NCBI GenBank assembly: GCA_027943335.1
Contig: BSBK01001304.1
Span: forward strand, 685,001 to 749,000
Reading direction: 5' to 3'
Source: Chamaecyparis obtusa
Lineage: Eukaryota; Streptophyta; Pinopsida; Cupressales; Cupressaceae
DNA length: 64,000 nt
Below the pieces are notes generated by a model. The model worked only from the letters and a program-made list of their open reading frames with translations, was not told the DNA's origin and made no database searches. How positions within the stretch are numbered: the stretch's first letter is position 1; each line of letters opens with the position of its first letter. Made by a program: the position numbers and the translations under genes. Shown piece by piece: positions 49,618-61,413 of this stretch.

Positions 49618-51873
49618 CTACTTTGCTAGAACCATGCCACTCGTGTGGGCACCGCAAATTCTAGCGTGAACTTCTTGTAAGGCCAGGACGGCCTCGTTTG
49701 AATTTAAACATCTAGATAGGACATTGTGATACCCGCGACGATATAGGGTGTTGGCTACAAGAGTGTAGCGGGAAGCTCTGTGAATAAGGTTTTGGCATTG
49801 GTTATTGGTGAGATGGGGAGATATGATACCATTTTTTAGATATGCATGGATGTTGTCGTACCATGGGGATTGGGGACCAACCAAGACACACACCATCTTT
49901 GCATCGGTTTTCTCATAAGCTGGCAAGTGTAGCTGCTCGACTAGAAATTCATATTGTGTTGCGTCACGTGGGATTTCCAATAAGGATCCGATGGTTGCCA
50001 TTGCATCTGCTGCTTTGTTTTGAAGCCTTGGGATCTGATTGAATTGTAAATGTAGGAAATGCTCTTTTAGTTTATCCACCAGTTGCTTGTAGGGTAGCAA
50101 TTTTTCATCCTTTGTCTGATACTCAGCAAGGACTTGCTTGATAATGAGCTGTGAATCTCCAAAGACTTGTAGTTCTGTGATGTTCCATTGGATAGCTGTT
50201 TTGAGACCTAAGATGAGTGCCTCATATTCTGCAATGTTGTTGGTACAGGGGAATCCCAACTTGAATGATTTTGGAATATAGTCACCTTGAGGTGTGACGA
50301 ATAGGATTCCTGCCCCAGAGCTATGGGATGTGTTGGAACCATCAAAGTATAGTTTCCACATGGGCTGCTCTTCAATCATGCACAGATGTTCATCGGGGAA
50401 TTCCATGATTAGTGGATAGGCATCCACCAGTGGTGCTTCTGCTAGTTGATCAGCAATGACTTGCCCTTTGATTTCTTTGCGATCTACATACTGAATGTCA
50501 AATTTGCTGAGTAACATGACCCATTTTGCCATACGGCCTGTGAGGGTTGTCCTTGATAACAGATACTTAAGAGGGTCCACCTTTGATATGAGCTTGATTG
50601 TGTGGCTAAGCATGTAATGTCTAAGTTTTTGAGTGGTAAAGACCACTTCTAGGCATGCTTTCTCCATGGGTGAATAGTTAAGCTCATAGCCCACAAGAGT
50701 GCGACTAATGTAGTAGACAGCTCGTTCTCTATTTTCATCATCATGCTGTGCTAGGAGTGCCCCTAGTGTTGTAGCTGTTGTTGAGATGTAAAGGATGAGT
50801 GGGCATCCTGGAACTGGTGGTACAAGGATCGGAGCGTTAGCTAGATACTCTTTGAGCTTATCAAAGCTTCTTTGACATATGGGATCCCACTTGAAGTTGG
50901 TGTCTTTGCATAAGAGATGTGAGAAGGGTTGGCACTTGTCTGCTAGTTGAGAGATGAATCGCCGAACTGATTGAAGCTTGCCTTGCAGGCTTCTGAGCTG
51001 TTTGAGATTTCTTGGTGGAGGCATCTCCGTTATTGCTTTTACCTTTTTAGGATCGATCTCTATGCCTCGTCTAGAGATGATGAAACCTAGAAGCTTGCCA
51101 GATGTAACACCAAAGACACATTTCTTAGGATTAAGATTTAAGCCATAATGATTCAGACGATCAAATACACGCTCTAGGATGTTGAGGTGCTCATCTCTTG
51201 TTTTGGATTTTGCAAGGATATAATCCACATAGTCCTCAAGGATCTTGTGGATCATGTCATGGAAAATGGCTGTCATTGCTCGCTAATATGTTGCTCCTGC
51301 ATTCTTTAGCCCAAATGGCATCATGTTGTAGAAAAAGGTACCCCATGGGGTTGTGAATGCTATTTTATGTTGATCTGCTTCTGCTATATGAATTTGGTTG
51401 TAGCCTGAAAAGCCATCCATTAATGATAACATCTCATGACCCACTGTGAGGTCTACAAGCATGTCTATGTTTGGCAATGGGAAGTCATCCTTAGGGCATG
51501 CCTTGTTCAAGTCCCTGAAATCAGTACAGATTCTGATGTCGCCATAAGGCTTTGTGACTGGCACCATGTTAGAGATCCACTCTGAATAATCTATTGCTCT
51601 GATGATCTTAGCTTGGAGGAGCTTCTCAAGCTCTACTTTGACGAGCAATGCTACCTTTGGATGCATTTTCCTTAGCTTCTGCTTCACGGGCTTGATGTTT
51701 GGATCTACTGATAGATGATGAACAACAAGGTTTGGATCAAGCCCAGGCATGTGGGCGTATGACCATGCAAAGTTGATGATGGATTCCTTGAGCAAGGCAC
51801 TGAGAGCCATTTCTTCTCCTTCTGTTAGGTTGACTGCAATGTAGGTGATCCTTGGACATTCTTCTGTTCCCAA
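49618..51873 (-). pseudogene. RT, RNase H and archaeal-type RNase H of the nested Tat element
   Basis: RT has SLMDGFSGYNQI (first Asp kept) and, after a TAG at 51283, DYVDYILAK, where the second Asp of YVDD is Tyr (codon 51220-51222). A gypsy RNase H follows (YYISRTLVGYELNYSP, KACLEVVF). The archaeal-type RNase H then comes in the usual Tat order: LYFDGSN, NNIAEYEAL, GDSQLI and NKAADAMA, with all four acidic positions kept. From 51276 to 49618 there are 552 open codons. Confidence 0.93.
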
Positions 51874-53613
51874 GTTGATTGGCTTGGTTTCCTCTATGAT
51901 GATCGGCGACTACTCTGGTCTATAATCTTGGATAGGGGGAAGAGGCAAGGCTTCATCTTCTAGCACCTGAATTGCCAGGTTTTCACTAGAAGATACACCC
52001 TTTATTTTTACTATTTTGGAATCAGAATGTGCCCCAAGGGGGTTTTCACATAAAGACTCATGATGTTCTCTTGCTATTTCATTTTTGTGACTAAAGCTTG
52101 CCTCTTCCCCAAAATATCCTTCTGGGTGAAGTTGATAGATAGAGGTTGATGTTGGATCCTGTTTGCTTGCTGGATCTGATGCCCCCATGAATTCTAGGAG
52201 TGCTTGTGCGCTTTGGAACTCATCGATGTGTGTGATGCTTGGTTGGTCCTAATCTATGAGGTCAGGGTTTGTGAGGGGAAGATCTAGGAGGTTAATGGAG
52301 AGTTGTTGTCGAACAGAAGTCCCCAGGAGGGTGTCGTCAGCAAAGATATCGTCGTAGGATCGAATGTCTTTCTCTTCGGGGATGTCTTCGATTTTCACAA
52401 GGTCATCCTGGCTATTCAAAAAGTTCACATTGGTCATGTTAGTGCCCGTAGTTGTGGTATTGGGCTCTTGTTCAAGCAGGTGAGGGGTATTAAAGCCAAG
52501 TCCTTGTTGTTCTGGATTCTGGGATGGTATGATAGGAAACAAATTTTTGTCCTCTTGTGGTCCTAGACCACCACCTTGATAGTTATATTGTTCTGTGACA
52601 TTCTTGTAGGGGATTGGATATTTCTCTTTGAAGTACTCAAGAAGTTGTGTGTCACATGATGGGGGATCTTTGTATAACCATTTGTTAATATCTGGATCTA
52701 TCTCTTTGTTGTTGATGGTACCATGAGACTCAAAAGTCATGTTTCCAATTTTCTTGAGCTTATAATGTTCCTCAACAGGCTTGTTTTGACAACTTGGGCG
52801 TCCTTGAGTATGTGGATCACGTGGAAGAGCCCCTACAACAAATGCATCACTGAGGCTGTATTCACCACAACCCTAGTTGTTGATCTTGACGGATGATAAG
52901 GTGGAAGAGAGGATGGTCTCTAGATCATGATGGGATCGGGATGAACTAGCAATAGAAGTACCAATATCGGTTCCAGGACAATGAGTAGAATGAGGGAAAG
53001 ATGCTTCCATCGCATGACAGTATGCAAAGGGGTTAGGATCAGTGTGGATGGTAACCTCAGTGCCTTGATGTGGAAACTTGATGCACTGATGGTAAGTAGA
53101 TGGTACAGCCCTAATGGAATGGATCCATGGGTGGCCGAGAAGAATATTAAATGGTAGGTCGAGATCAACAACGTGGCAGACAGTATCTTGCATTGCTGGG
53201 CCTAGCTGGATAGGCAAGGTGATAGTACCTTTAGAGGTACACTCCAAGTTATCATATGCTTTGATGGTGATCATCTCATGTTGTATGTCGGCCTCCATGA
53301 ACCCGATCTTCTTGATGAATTTTAATGTGCACAAGTTGAGGGTTGAGCCATTATCTATTAAAACCCATTTGATGGCAAAGTCTCTGACCATGATGGCAAT
53401 GCAGAGAGGGAGAGTATGGTCAGGAGCGACATCTAGTATATCAGATTCTTTGAAGGATAAGGCACATGCTGCTGATAGGTGTCCCACAAGAGTTTCAAAC
53501 TGAGTTGTGTTAATGTCCATGGGGACATGGCCTTCTTTTAGAGCTTTGTCCAAGATTTCTTGATGGATGGGTGATGTGCGGAGCAAATCCAAGATAGATA
53601 TTTGGGCTGGCAT
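51874..53613 (-). pseudogene. protease and linker of the nested Tat element
   Basis: Protease lies in 52873-53613 (WVLIDNGSTLNLC, then LPFNILLGHPWIH). After TAG 52873 a linker of about 330 codons, rich in Asn, Gln and acidic residues, runs to RT with TAGs at 52249 and 51910. I recognise no domain in the linker. Same frame as gag and RT. Confidence 0.8.
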
Positions 53614-56600
53614 GTTCCCAAGATGCTCTATGATATTGTATTGTGCACTTGGTGCATTATGCTGTGTTGCACGTGCATTTGATACTGGCTTGGTGTTAGA
53701 CTATGCTGTGGATGCAGTAGATGTTGGCCTTGGAGGAGCAGCTGATCTCGGAGGAGCACCGGCAATAGTTATCCTACCACTGTGGGTAGTTGCAGCACAT
53801 TGTCGATCCGGCCCGCTGACGTGGATGGTATTGATGGTGGGCTCATCTTGGATGGGCTCAACTTGAGTTATACATCCGACATACTTGTCATAGTTGATGT
53901 AGGCCACTGTGTGATCTTCTTGCTTGCCTTTGCCATGATTTTGGGGCTGATTGGCGCTGGCTTGATTCTTCCTGGCATCGTGTTGAGGGAACACATTTTG
54001 ATATATTTGCAAACTGGTGTTGGGTGAAGCTTGAGCTGGTGCATCAACCTAGATCTCCTTGCGATCAATGAGATCCTGGATGTAGTTCTTAAGCCGCATG
54101 CACTTCAATGTTGTGTGCCCCTTCACACGATGGTAATCATAGTATTCATTTTCTTTATACCAATCAGACTTTGGTGCGTTGTCATCCTTCTGTGGGATGG
54201 GCGGATATGTGATCATATTTGCTTTGGCGAGCCGATAAAAGATCTGATCCAGAGGCTCACCCAAAGGTGTGAAAGTCCTCTTTGGATTGTTCTGATTGTT
54301 GGGCTTGTTCTGCCTTGGGGCAACGTTAACTGTGTTAACAGGATTGCCTTGACGTGCTGGCTGTTGTACAGGTGGCTGATGAGCTTGAGGAGGCTGCTAA
54401 TAAATAGGTGCTTGATATGCAGGAGCTGGTGGTTGCTGATAGATGGGCGCTTGTGGCGGTTGGTATATTTGAGCTGGTGTAGGACTAGCCACAATGAATT
54501 GTACATTCTTAGTGTTAGTGGCTCCATCTGTAACAACATTCTTGTTATGATTCCAGTAACGGGATTTATCATTGTTGGGTTTGTTCTTGGAATCATCCTT
54601 GAAGTGATGAATAGTGCCTTCGTCTAGGAGAGCTTTCTCGATGCCTATGCCTTTGCTCTTGATGTCTTGGTATGTCTGGAGACAGTTCATTCGCATGTGA
54701 TGGGATAGCTTTGGATGCAGGTTATCAATGAAGATCTTTGTTAGATGCTTCTCTAGCGGCTGATATGATAACTTGGTTGTAAGATTCTGTCATCTTTGCA
54801 AGTATTCTGCAAGGCTTTCTCCATCTTTTTGCTTTGAGTTGCATAGGTCTAGCAAGGACAACTCATTCTTCACATTATGGGCATAGTGTGTGATGAACTT
54901 CTCAGAGAGTTCAGCAAAGGTTTTTATTGTCCCATGTGGTATTTTGTAAAACCACTCAACAACAGTTCCTCCCAAGCTCTTGGGAAACAGGCGCAGGAGA
55001 TAGTTATCACTGTAAGCTACTTCTTGGCATGCCATGTAGAACTCTTTGATATGATTTACTGGATCTCTTTTCCCCCGATACTTGTCGAACTTGGGCATCT
55101 CAAAATGCTTGGGGAAAGGGATAGTTGCTATGGACCGATCGAAGGGATATGAGCACACCTCTTCGAACTTGTATGTTTTATTCTCTGTTCTGCTTTGTAG
55201 CTCCTTTAGAGCATTTTTCATTGCTTCCCACTCAGCATTGAGTGGTGAGAGAACTGGGACTTCTGCTTGTGATGGAAGTTGTGGAATTGGATATGGCGCT
55301 TGCTGTGGATAAATGGGTTGGAATTGATTTTGGGGCAATGGTTGCTGGGGATATTGCTGGTGTGGCATAGGGGGATATTGTGGTAAATGATATGGAACCG
55401 CTTGATGTTTTTGGGCTGCTTGCTGTTGTTGAACTGGTGGTTGTTGTGGGACTGCTTGCTGATATTAGACATTTGGAACTTGCTGTTGTAACTGATGGGT
55501 GAGAACTTGTTGTTGCTGGGGGATGATAGGGTTTTGTTGCTGAGGCTGATAGCAAGGGACTTGCTATTGTTGAGGAATGATGGTTGTTTGCTGAAAGGGG
55601 ACATGTGGTTGCTGTGGGGGAGGCTGTTGGAATGATGCTGTTTGTGGGTATGATGGTGGTAGTTGCTGAGGTTGGCTTTGGGTTTGGCTGATATAAGCTG
55701 GGTGCATGCCTGCGTTACTTAGAGGTGGAACAGATGTGGGGAAGCTAGAAGCAAAGGGTGATGGGGTAAGATAGCTGGGGAAAGTTGGCTGTTGAGGTGG
55801 TGGAACTTGTTGGAAGGTATTTGAGATTTGGGATGAATAGCTTGAAGCCGACGGTGGTTGGGGTAGTTGCTGCTGTGCTGCTTGGGTGAAGGTGGTTTGT
55901 TGACTTGCAACCATAGATGTAGGGGATTGAGATGGGATCCCCCATGCCTTCATTTCTTCTTGTGTAAGGCCCCACTGAGAGCTTGTGTTAGGGTGCACTG
56001 CAGTGGATGATGGAATGGTAGGAGCAACGGGAGCTTGGGACACGAATGATGTTTGAGAGAAAGGAGCTTGTTGAGGTTGTGGTTGAGCAGATGCTTGTGA
56101 GGAGGAAAATGAAGGAAACACCCAAGAGAAAGATGAGGTTGGAATGGGAAGCGATTATGATAACCCTAAAGAAGAAGGTACGGGTGCTTGGGGGGTGAAG
56201 GGTGATGGTGCTCCTTTGATGGTGAAAGGCGTTGCTTGACTTGCGGATGGCGGCGGTGTAAAAGCTTGTGTGAGAGGTGGAAGCTGACTTTGGGTTTGGA
56301 TTTGGGCTTGGGCAGCCATAGCAGATGATGAAGCAAAAGGGGTAGGAGATGGAGCAGATGGCGTTGCAGCTTGTGTTGTGGGACTGGCGAGGCTTCCTTG
56401 CAAGAAAAGGGGAATGGTGGAAAGCTCTTGGGGTGTTTGCATGATAGGATTGGGAAATGATTGGACAAATGGAGAATATGCTTGTGCTGGAACTTGGATA
56501 GTTTTGATGGGGATGCGTGGATAGAGAGATGGTGGGATGGAGGTACTTTCTAGCAGATAGTGGGCAAATGTGCTTTGTTGATGTTGCGGTGCAAGGGCAT

Positions 56601-56835
56601 TGGTCACTGGTGGGCTTTCTGGAGGATTTACAAATGCTTGGTTTGCCAAGGGGGATGAAGGGATGTTTGGATCTTCACATGGGTTACTGGCTTGGATGTG
56701 GGGATTGTAGGTCATCATGGTGTTGGTGAAAAGTTTGGGATCAGATGAGGTTGTTGGTGGATAAGGATTCATGCTTCTTCTTTTCCGAGATCTGGTCTCA
56801 ACAGGCATGGAGATGCAAGTGCTAAATGTATGCAA
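53614..56835 (-). pseudogene. gag: gag of the nested Tat element with long Pro/Gln-rich N terminus
   Basis: The ATG proposed is at 56833-56835. The first about 540 codons (to about 55200) are Pro, Gln, Ser and Thr rich with no recognised fold. The gag core is at 54860-55130 (FDKYRGKRDPVNHIKEFY, VVEWFYKIP). A knuckle-like YDYHRVKGHTTLKC near 54110-54160 lacks its first Cys. In-frame stops: 56155 (TAA), 55564 (TAG), 55465 (TAA), 54790 (TGA), 54397, 54049 and 53701 (TAG). No frameshift. Confidence 0.85.
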
Positions 56836-59267
56836 GATGTTTGGCTAAAAGATGTTGATGGATGCAAAGTTGATGAACTTCTAAAGATGATGACTTCTAA
56901 GATGCAAATGCAAAGATAGGGATCAATATGGCGATGATGGAAGCTGGATGGAATGGATATGGATCAAGACAGTGGAGGAAAGATAGGTTGCTGGTGGAAA
57001 GCTGGTGAAAGATTACTGAGCGGTCAACAAATGAGCTGCTATTTTTCCCAAATGGAGGATCAGAGATATGATGGGGTCAATCTAAGATAGACTGATGATC
57101 TTCGGTCAACAAGTTTCTTATCAATGCACTCCAATCTCTTGCTCGAGATGATGGCTATGAAAGGACAAGGTTTGATTTCTTTATGACAACACGTTGTGTC
57201 AAAAAAGAGGATGATGGTCTCTGATCTTGGATATAGGATAGGAACAACTCAAAAGGTAGAACACTAAGTGTTGGTGGATCTCTAGATTTGGAACAAAAGA
57301 TGATGGATCTGCTGGAAAGATATGGAAAGCTGATGGGGGGAATGCTGGTGGAAAAGGTTTTGAAGGGTGAAGGGACAATGCTCTAGAAGGATGATGCAAG
57401 TGCAAATGACAAGGACTGATTCTAAAATGCTGGTAGGAGGATGAATGTAAATGCAACTAAGGTTTTGATTAATGATGCAAAGATGAAAGCTAGAATGAAA
57501 CTAAGATGCAAGGGTGTTTGAGACAAGATTTCAAGATCTGAAGATGGAACAAGACATGAACAAGGATTTGGCTAATCTTCTGGCTCAAGGTTGACAAAGT
57601 GATGGTTAACTCGGAAACGGAAGGTGAACTGTTTGATGCGGGCGTTATGGGAAATGTTCTCAAGTCTGGCTTGGGATTTTTCCTCTGCTTGGGTTGCTTG
57701 GATAATGGATTGATAGGTCTTGGTGTTCTTCTTGGCAACTTTTCGCTCTTGATAGGCTTGGGATTTGGGCAACTTCGCTTTAGGATGTTTGCTCTTGCTG
57801 GGCATCACTTTGGAAAAGAGGCTTCTGATTTTGAGGCAAAGGTTTCCAATGGAAAAAGTTAAAGTCAAAGCAATCTCCACAAGGGACAAAGCAACCCTGC
57901 GGGATACAAACAAAGACAACTGACTCTGACAAAGCTTTGAAAGTGTATGTTTCAACAAGTGTTTTCACGGAGTCTTTGACTATCAAGCACTTCAAACAGA
58001 TCTACCTAAGGAAGGTGAGTATCAAAATCGCTTGCCCACAGCTTGGTATCTTCCAGAAGGGAATACAAATGGTGAGTAATCTTGAGGCGACCCGGTAAAC
58101 CCCTTGGAATCGGTCCTTGCACAAAGATTTTGATACTTTCAGATGTAGATAGGGTAGCCTCTATTTTATCAGGTTTTTAATAGTTCCGTGGTGTCTCCAT
58201 ACCCAGTTTTGCTGATCATCCATGACTCACTTAAGAGCCTTGCCAATAATGCTGGGGGAGAGGAATGTTTACCATCCCCAGACACGTGTTTGGCACGAAC
58301 GCCCGGTGATTAGGAGATATAAGTGATTCTTTTGGACTTCATTTATTTGTATACCGGCCGGAGGGGATACCGATTTGAGGTCATTCTCCGAGGAGGAAGC
58401 GCTTCTCCTTGGACAGGCCTCGCTAAAAGTAGAACAGGTGAACTTGTCCAAGTTCAAATGTTCCATGTTGCTTACTCTAACAAGGATTATGCAAGAATTG
58501 AAAAACTCCTACATGCACATCAAGCAGATTTTGTTCATTTTTCCAAATTTGATTAAGTGATGTTTGAACTTTGAAATGAAGACACTCATGATTAGATTTT
58601 GATTTGTTCCTTTCTCCAAAAAGTAAATCGAGCGTTTGCAAGTTTTTTGACTTGGGCATTCAAGATTGAGTGTGCGTGTTGATTAAGAACTTTTTAAAAA
58701 AGCTTTGTTTTGATCTTTAAGGCATTCAAGATTGTGTTTGCTTTTCAAATGGAAAATGACGCTTTAGGACCTAAGTTCTTCCTTTTAGCTTCATTCAAGA
58801 TTTTGTTTTGACTCGTTTGAATGCAGATTTGATGTTCTTTTTATGCCCAAAAAGATATGATCATTCCTACTTTGCATGAATGCATTGTTAAAAATCCTTG
58901 ATGTTGCAAGGATGCAAATGCCTTGATTAATTTTTTTGTTTTGTTTGTTAGAACAAATTTTGCAAATTTTAGTCCTTAATGCATTCAAGAATGATTTGGG
59001 GGTTCATTTTAAGCACTAAAATAAGGTGTGTATGATTTTGCTTCCTTATGGATTTTATTATTATTTTTGAAAAAAAAAGGCCATGACCTCCTTGCTAGAA
59101 GAAGAAGAAAGGAGACGGAATAGAAGAAGAATATAGACAAGAAGAGGAAGAAGAATATAGACAAGAAGAAGAAGAATGGATCTAAGTGCTACGTCCACCT
59201 ATAAGCTTTAAAAAATTTGAAAATGGTCTAAAACTCATCAGAATGTTTGCAAAGAACCTGTGAAGTG
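56836..59267 (-). other. 5' leader of the nested Tat element
   Basis: 2.4 kb between primer site and gag. A possible small basic frame reads from 57805 to 57572 (78 codons, MPSKSKHPKAKLPKSQ start), which could be the upstream ORF some Tat/Ogre elements carry; confidence is low. A G-box (cacgtg, near 58283) and a primer-site-like motif (58291-58308) lie in a GC-richer island. A purine-rich repeat (gaagaagaa type) lies at 59098-59180. Confidence 0.5.
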
Positions 59268-59286
59268 GGTCCCACCGGGCGTGCCA
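59268..59286 (-). other. primer-binding site of the nested Tat element
   Basis: On the minus strand TGGCACGCCCGGTGGGACC begins three bases after the 5' LTR end. Position, TGG start and length fit a tRNA 3'-end complement. I do not assign the tRNA. Confidence 0.75.
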
Positions 59287-59289
59287 GAA

Positions 59290-60744
59290 TGTAGACTAGG
59301 ATTTGAGCGTGCACCTAAACCTGTTTTGAAGGCCAAAGACAAACAAATGTCATAGCATATTATCAAATCAAATTTAATGGTAAACAAACTAAAATCAAAG
59401 CCACCTCAGTTTAAGCCTAAAACGGATGCGCCCATGCACCGTTTGATATGCTTGGATATAAATGGATGTGGGTGTGCAAACTAAGCACTTGGAGCATGCA
59501 AATAGGATGATTTGAGGGTCAAGAAGACCCAAAATGACACAAAATAGGTATGAGGAACTTATTTTGCCTCAAAGGCCTCAAGAACACACAAATATGCAAA
59601 GCTAAAAGATGAACTAAGATTGATTAAACAAGAAATGAATCTATGTTAATCCAATTAAGCTAATTTAAATGTGATTTAAGCTTGAAAATGATCTAAAATG
59701 ATGAGTTTATGCTTATGCTAGAATGAAAATGGCATTATAACTTTGCTATTGAGTTTGAGAGTTGAAAGATGATTTTCCTTAGGAAGTGAGGGTATTTATA
59801 GGAAAAGGGAAGGGCTTGGTTAAAAAGGATGAGTCAGAGTTAGGGCTAAGGTTAGGGTTGAGTCAAGGACAAGTGTCCTGACAAGTGTCAAGGGAGGATT
59901 GAGTTGAAAGTTTGAGGGCATGTGCACAATTTGGTAAATGTGCCCAAGGCCAAGAGGTGGCAAGGAAGGGATAAGAAGCTCTTAAATGCATAATGAATGC
60001 ATGTAAGAAAGATAAGGAAGGCTTAAATGCATCCTTAAATGCATTTGCAAGAGGTGGCCAAGAGGTGGCCATCTTTGTTGACTAAGGAGGATGACTAAGA
60101 GGAGGTTAGCATAAGTTTTGGTAAACCTTTTGCTAATGGAATGTGACAAGATTAGAAAGGGGATTAGGATTAGGATTAGGGGATTTTAGGATTAGGATGG
60201 GTGAAGAGGTTGGGTTGAGAAGTTTCTAGAAGAGTCTAGAATTCTCCTAGGTTTTATGGAATAAAAGTTTATTCATTCCAAAAGCTTAAGTTTGGGAAAA
60301 TTTATTGAAATATTTTCAATAAATATGAAAATTAAATATTTAATCTTAATTAAATATTTTGAGTTGAGATTAGGGTTAGAAAAGATGGGATTAGCCTTTT
60401 AATCGAAATTAAGAAGGGATTAGAAGATTTTGGAAGAGGTTAGTGGTCTTAAGAAAATTGGCCAAGTTTTGGTCAAAAAATAAATTAATTATTTTTTTGG
60501 GGGATTTTTGGTCAATTTATTAATTAAAATAATTAATAAATAGGGGATTAATGTTTAAATAAGATTTAAACATTTTTGGGAGGGATTTCTTAATTAAATA
60601 TTTTTAATTAAGAAAAAGGGATTTAATGACATAAAAATAAATTAATTAATTAAATAATTAATTAATTAATAAATGATGATGTCATCAGGGATTTTTCAAA
60701 AAATAAAAATACTTTATTTTCTAAAAGATTTTTAGGTGTCTACA
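59290..60744 (-). repeat. 5' LTR of the nested Tat element
   Basis: Right copy, 1455 bp, the promoter LTR for minus-strand transcription. It starts tgtagac and ends gtctaca on the plus strand. The copy at 45608 differs by about 16 substitutions or single-base indels. Confidence 0.95.
59793..59800 (-). promoter_or_regulatory. TATA box of the nested Tat element
   Basis: On the minus strand CCTATAAATACC holds a canonical plant TATAAATA. The same box is at about 46111-46118 in the 3' LTR. Confidence 0.65.
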
Positions 60745-61379
60745 GAAGAACTAAGAGGAAACCATTTGAGATTGTTAATGGATTTCATCCTAAGGGAACC
60801 ACAAAGCTAAGAGATTTACCTACTAAGACAAGAAGAAGTGTTGAAGCTGATCATTTCGCAGAATACATGAGAACTTTACATGATGAAGTTAAAAAGAATT
60901 TGGAGGATAGTAATCTGAAATATAAATAGAGAAAAGACAAGAGAAGGAGACATAAATATTTTGAAGTTGGAGATGAGGTCATGATTCATTTGAAGAAGAA
61001 CAAATTTCCAGTTGGTACCTACAACAAGCTGAAAATAAAGAAGTTTGGACCTTGTAAGATTCTGAAGAAGTTTGATAGTGGAAATGCTTATGAAGTGGAA
61101 TTACTAGAGGACATGGATATATCACCTATATTCAATATTTCTGATATATTTGAGTACTTTGAATCAAATGATGAGATACAAGATGATCCAAACTATCCTA
61201 AGAAGAATAGAGATAGCATTGAGAAGATCTTGAATAACAGAGTTGACAAGAGTACACGAGGAAAAAACTACATGGAATATCTAGTTCAGTGGAAAGATAA
61301 GCCGGTTGAGGATAGTACATGGATTACACAAGCTAAGTTGGATCTTTATGATGCAGGTTATAATATGAGTAGTGCCTAA
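60745..61379 (+). pseudogene. integrase C terminus with chromodomain (chromovirus, right part)
   Basis: Resumes the integrase frame after the TSD copy GAAGA. A stop at about 60928 precedes a 132-codon open stretch from 60981. It has the gypsy integrase C-terminal fold (GPCKILKKFDSGNAYEVEL) and then a chromodomain: IEKILNNR, YLVQWKDKPVEDSTWI, with the aromatic and WxxxP-xxDSTW positions kept. Such domains are held to direct integration to modified histone tails. It ends TAA at 61377. Confidence 0.93.
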
Positions 61380-61413
61380 TGTGGACATTAGTTCTTTACT
61401 TACCCTAGGTGTC

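Larger units (their letters stand above)
45608..60744 (-). mobile_element. Ty3/gypsy Tat-lineage element with dual RNase H, nested in integrase
   Basis: LTRs of 1456 and 1455 bp, exact TSD GAAGA (45603-45607 and 60745-60749), a polypurine tract beside the left LTR and a primer site beside the right LTR all agree on minus-strand orientation. Removing it restores the integrase frame of the host element without loss of a base. Total 15.1 kb, with a 2.4-kb leader, an 8.2-kb polyprotein and a 1.5-kb 3' region. Confidence 0.96.

Noticed and set aside
53567..54627. Plus-strand ORFs up to 198 codons opposite the Tat gag
   Set aside because: Antisense to a clearly recognisable gag/protease frame; no domain seen.
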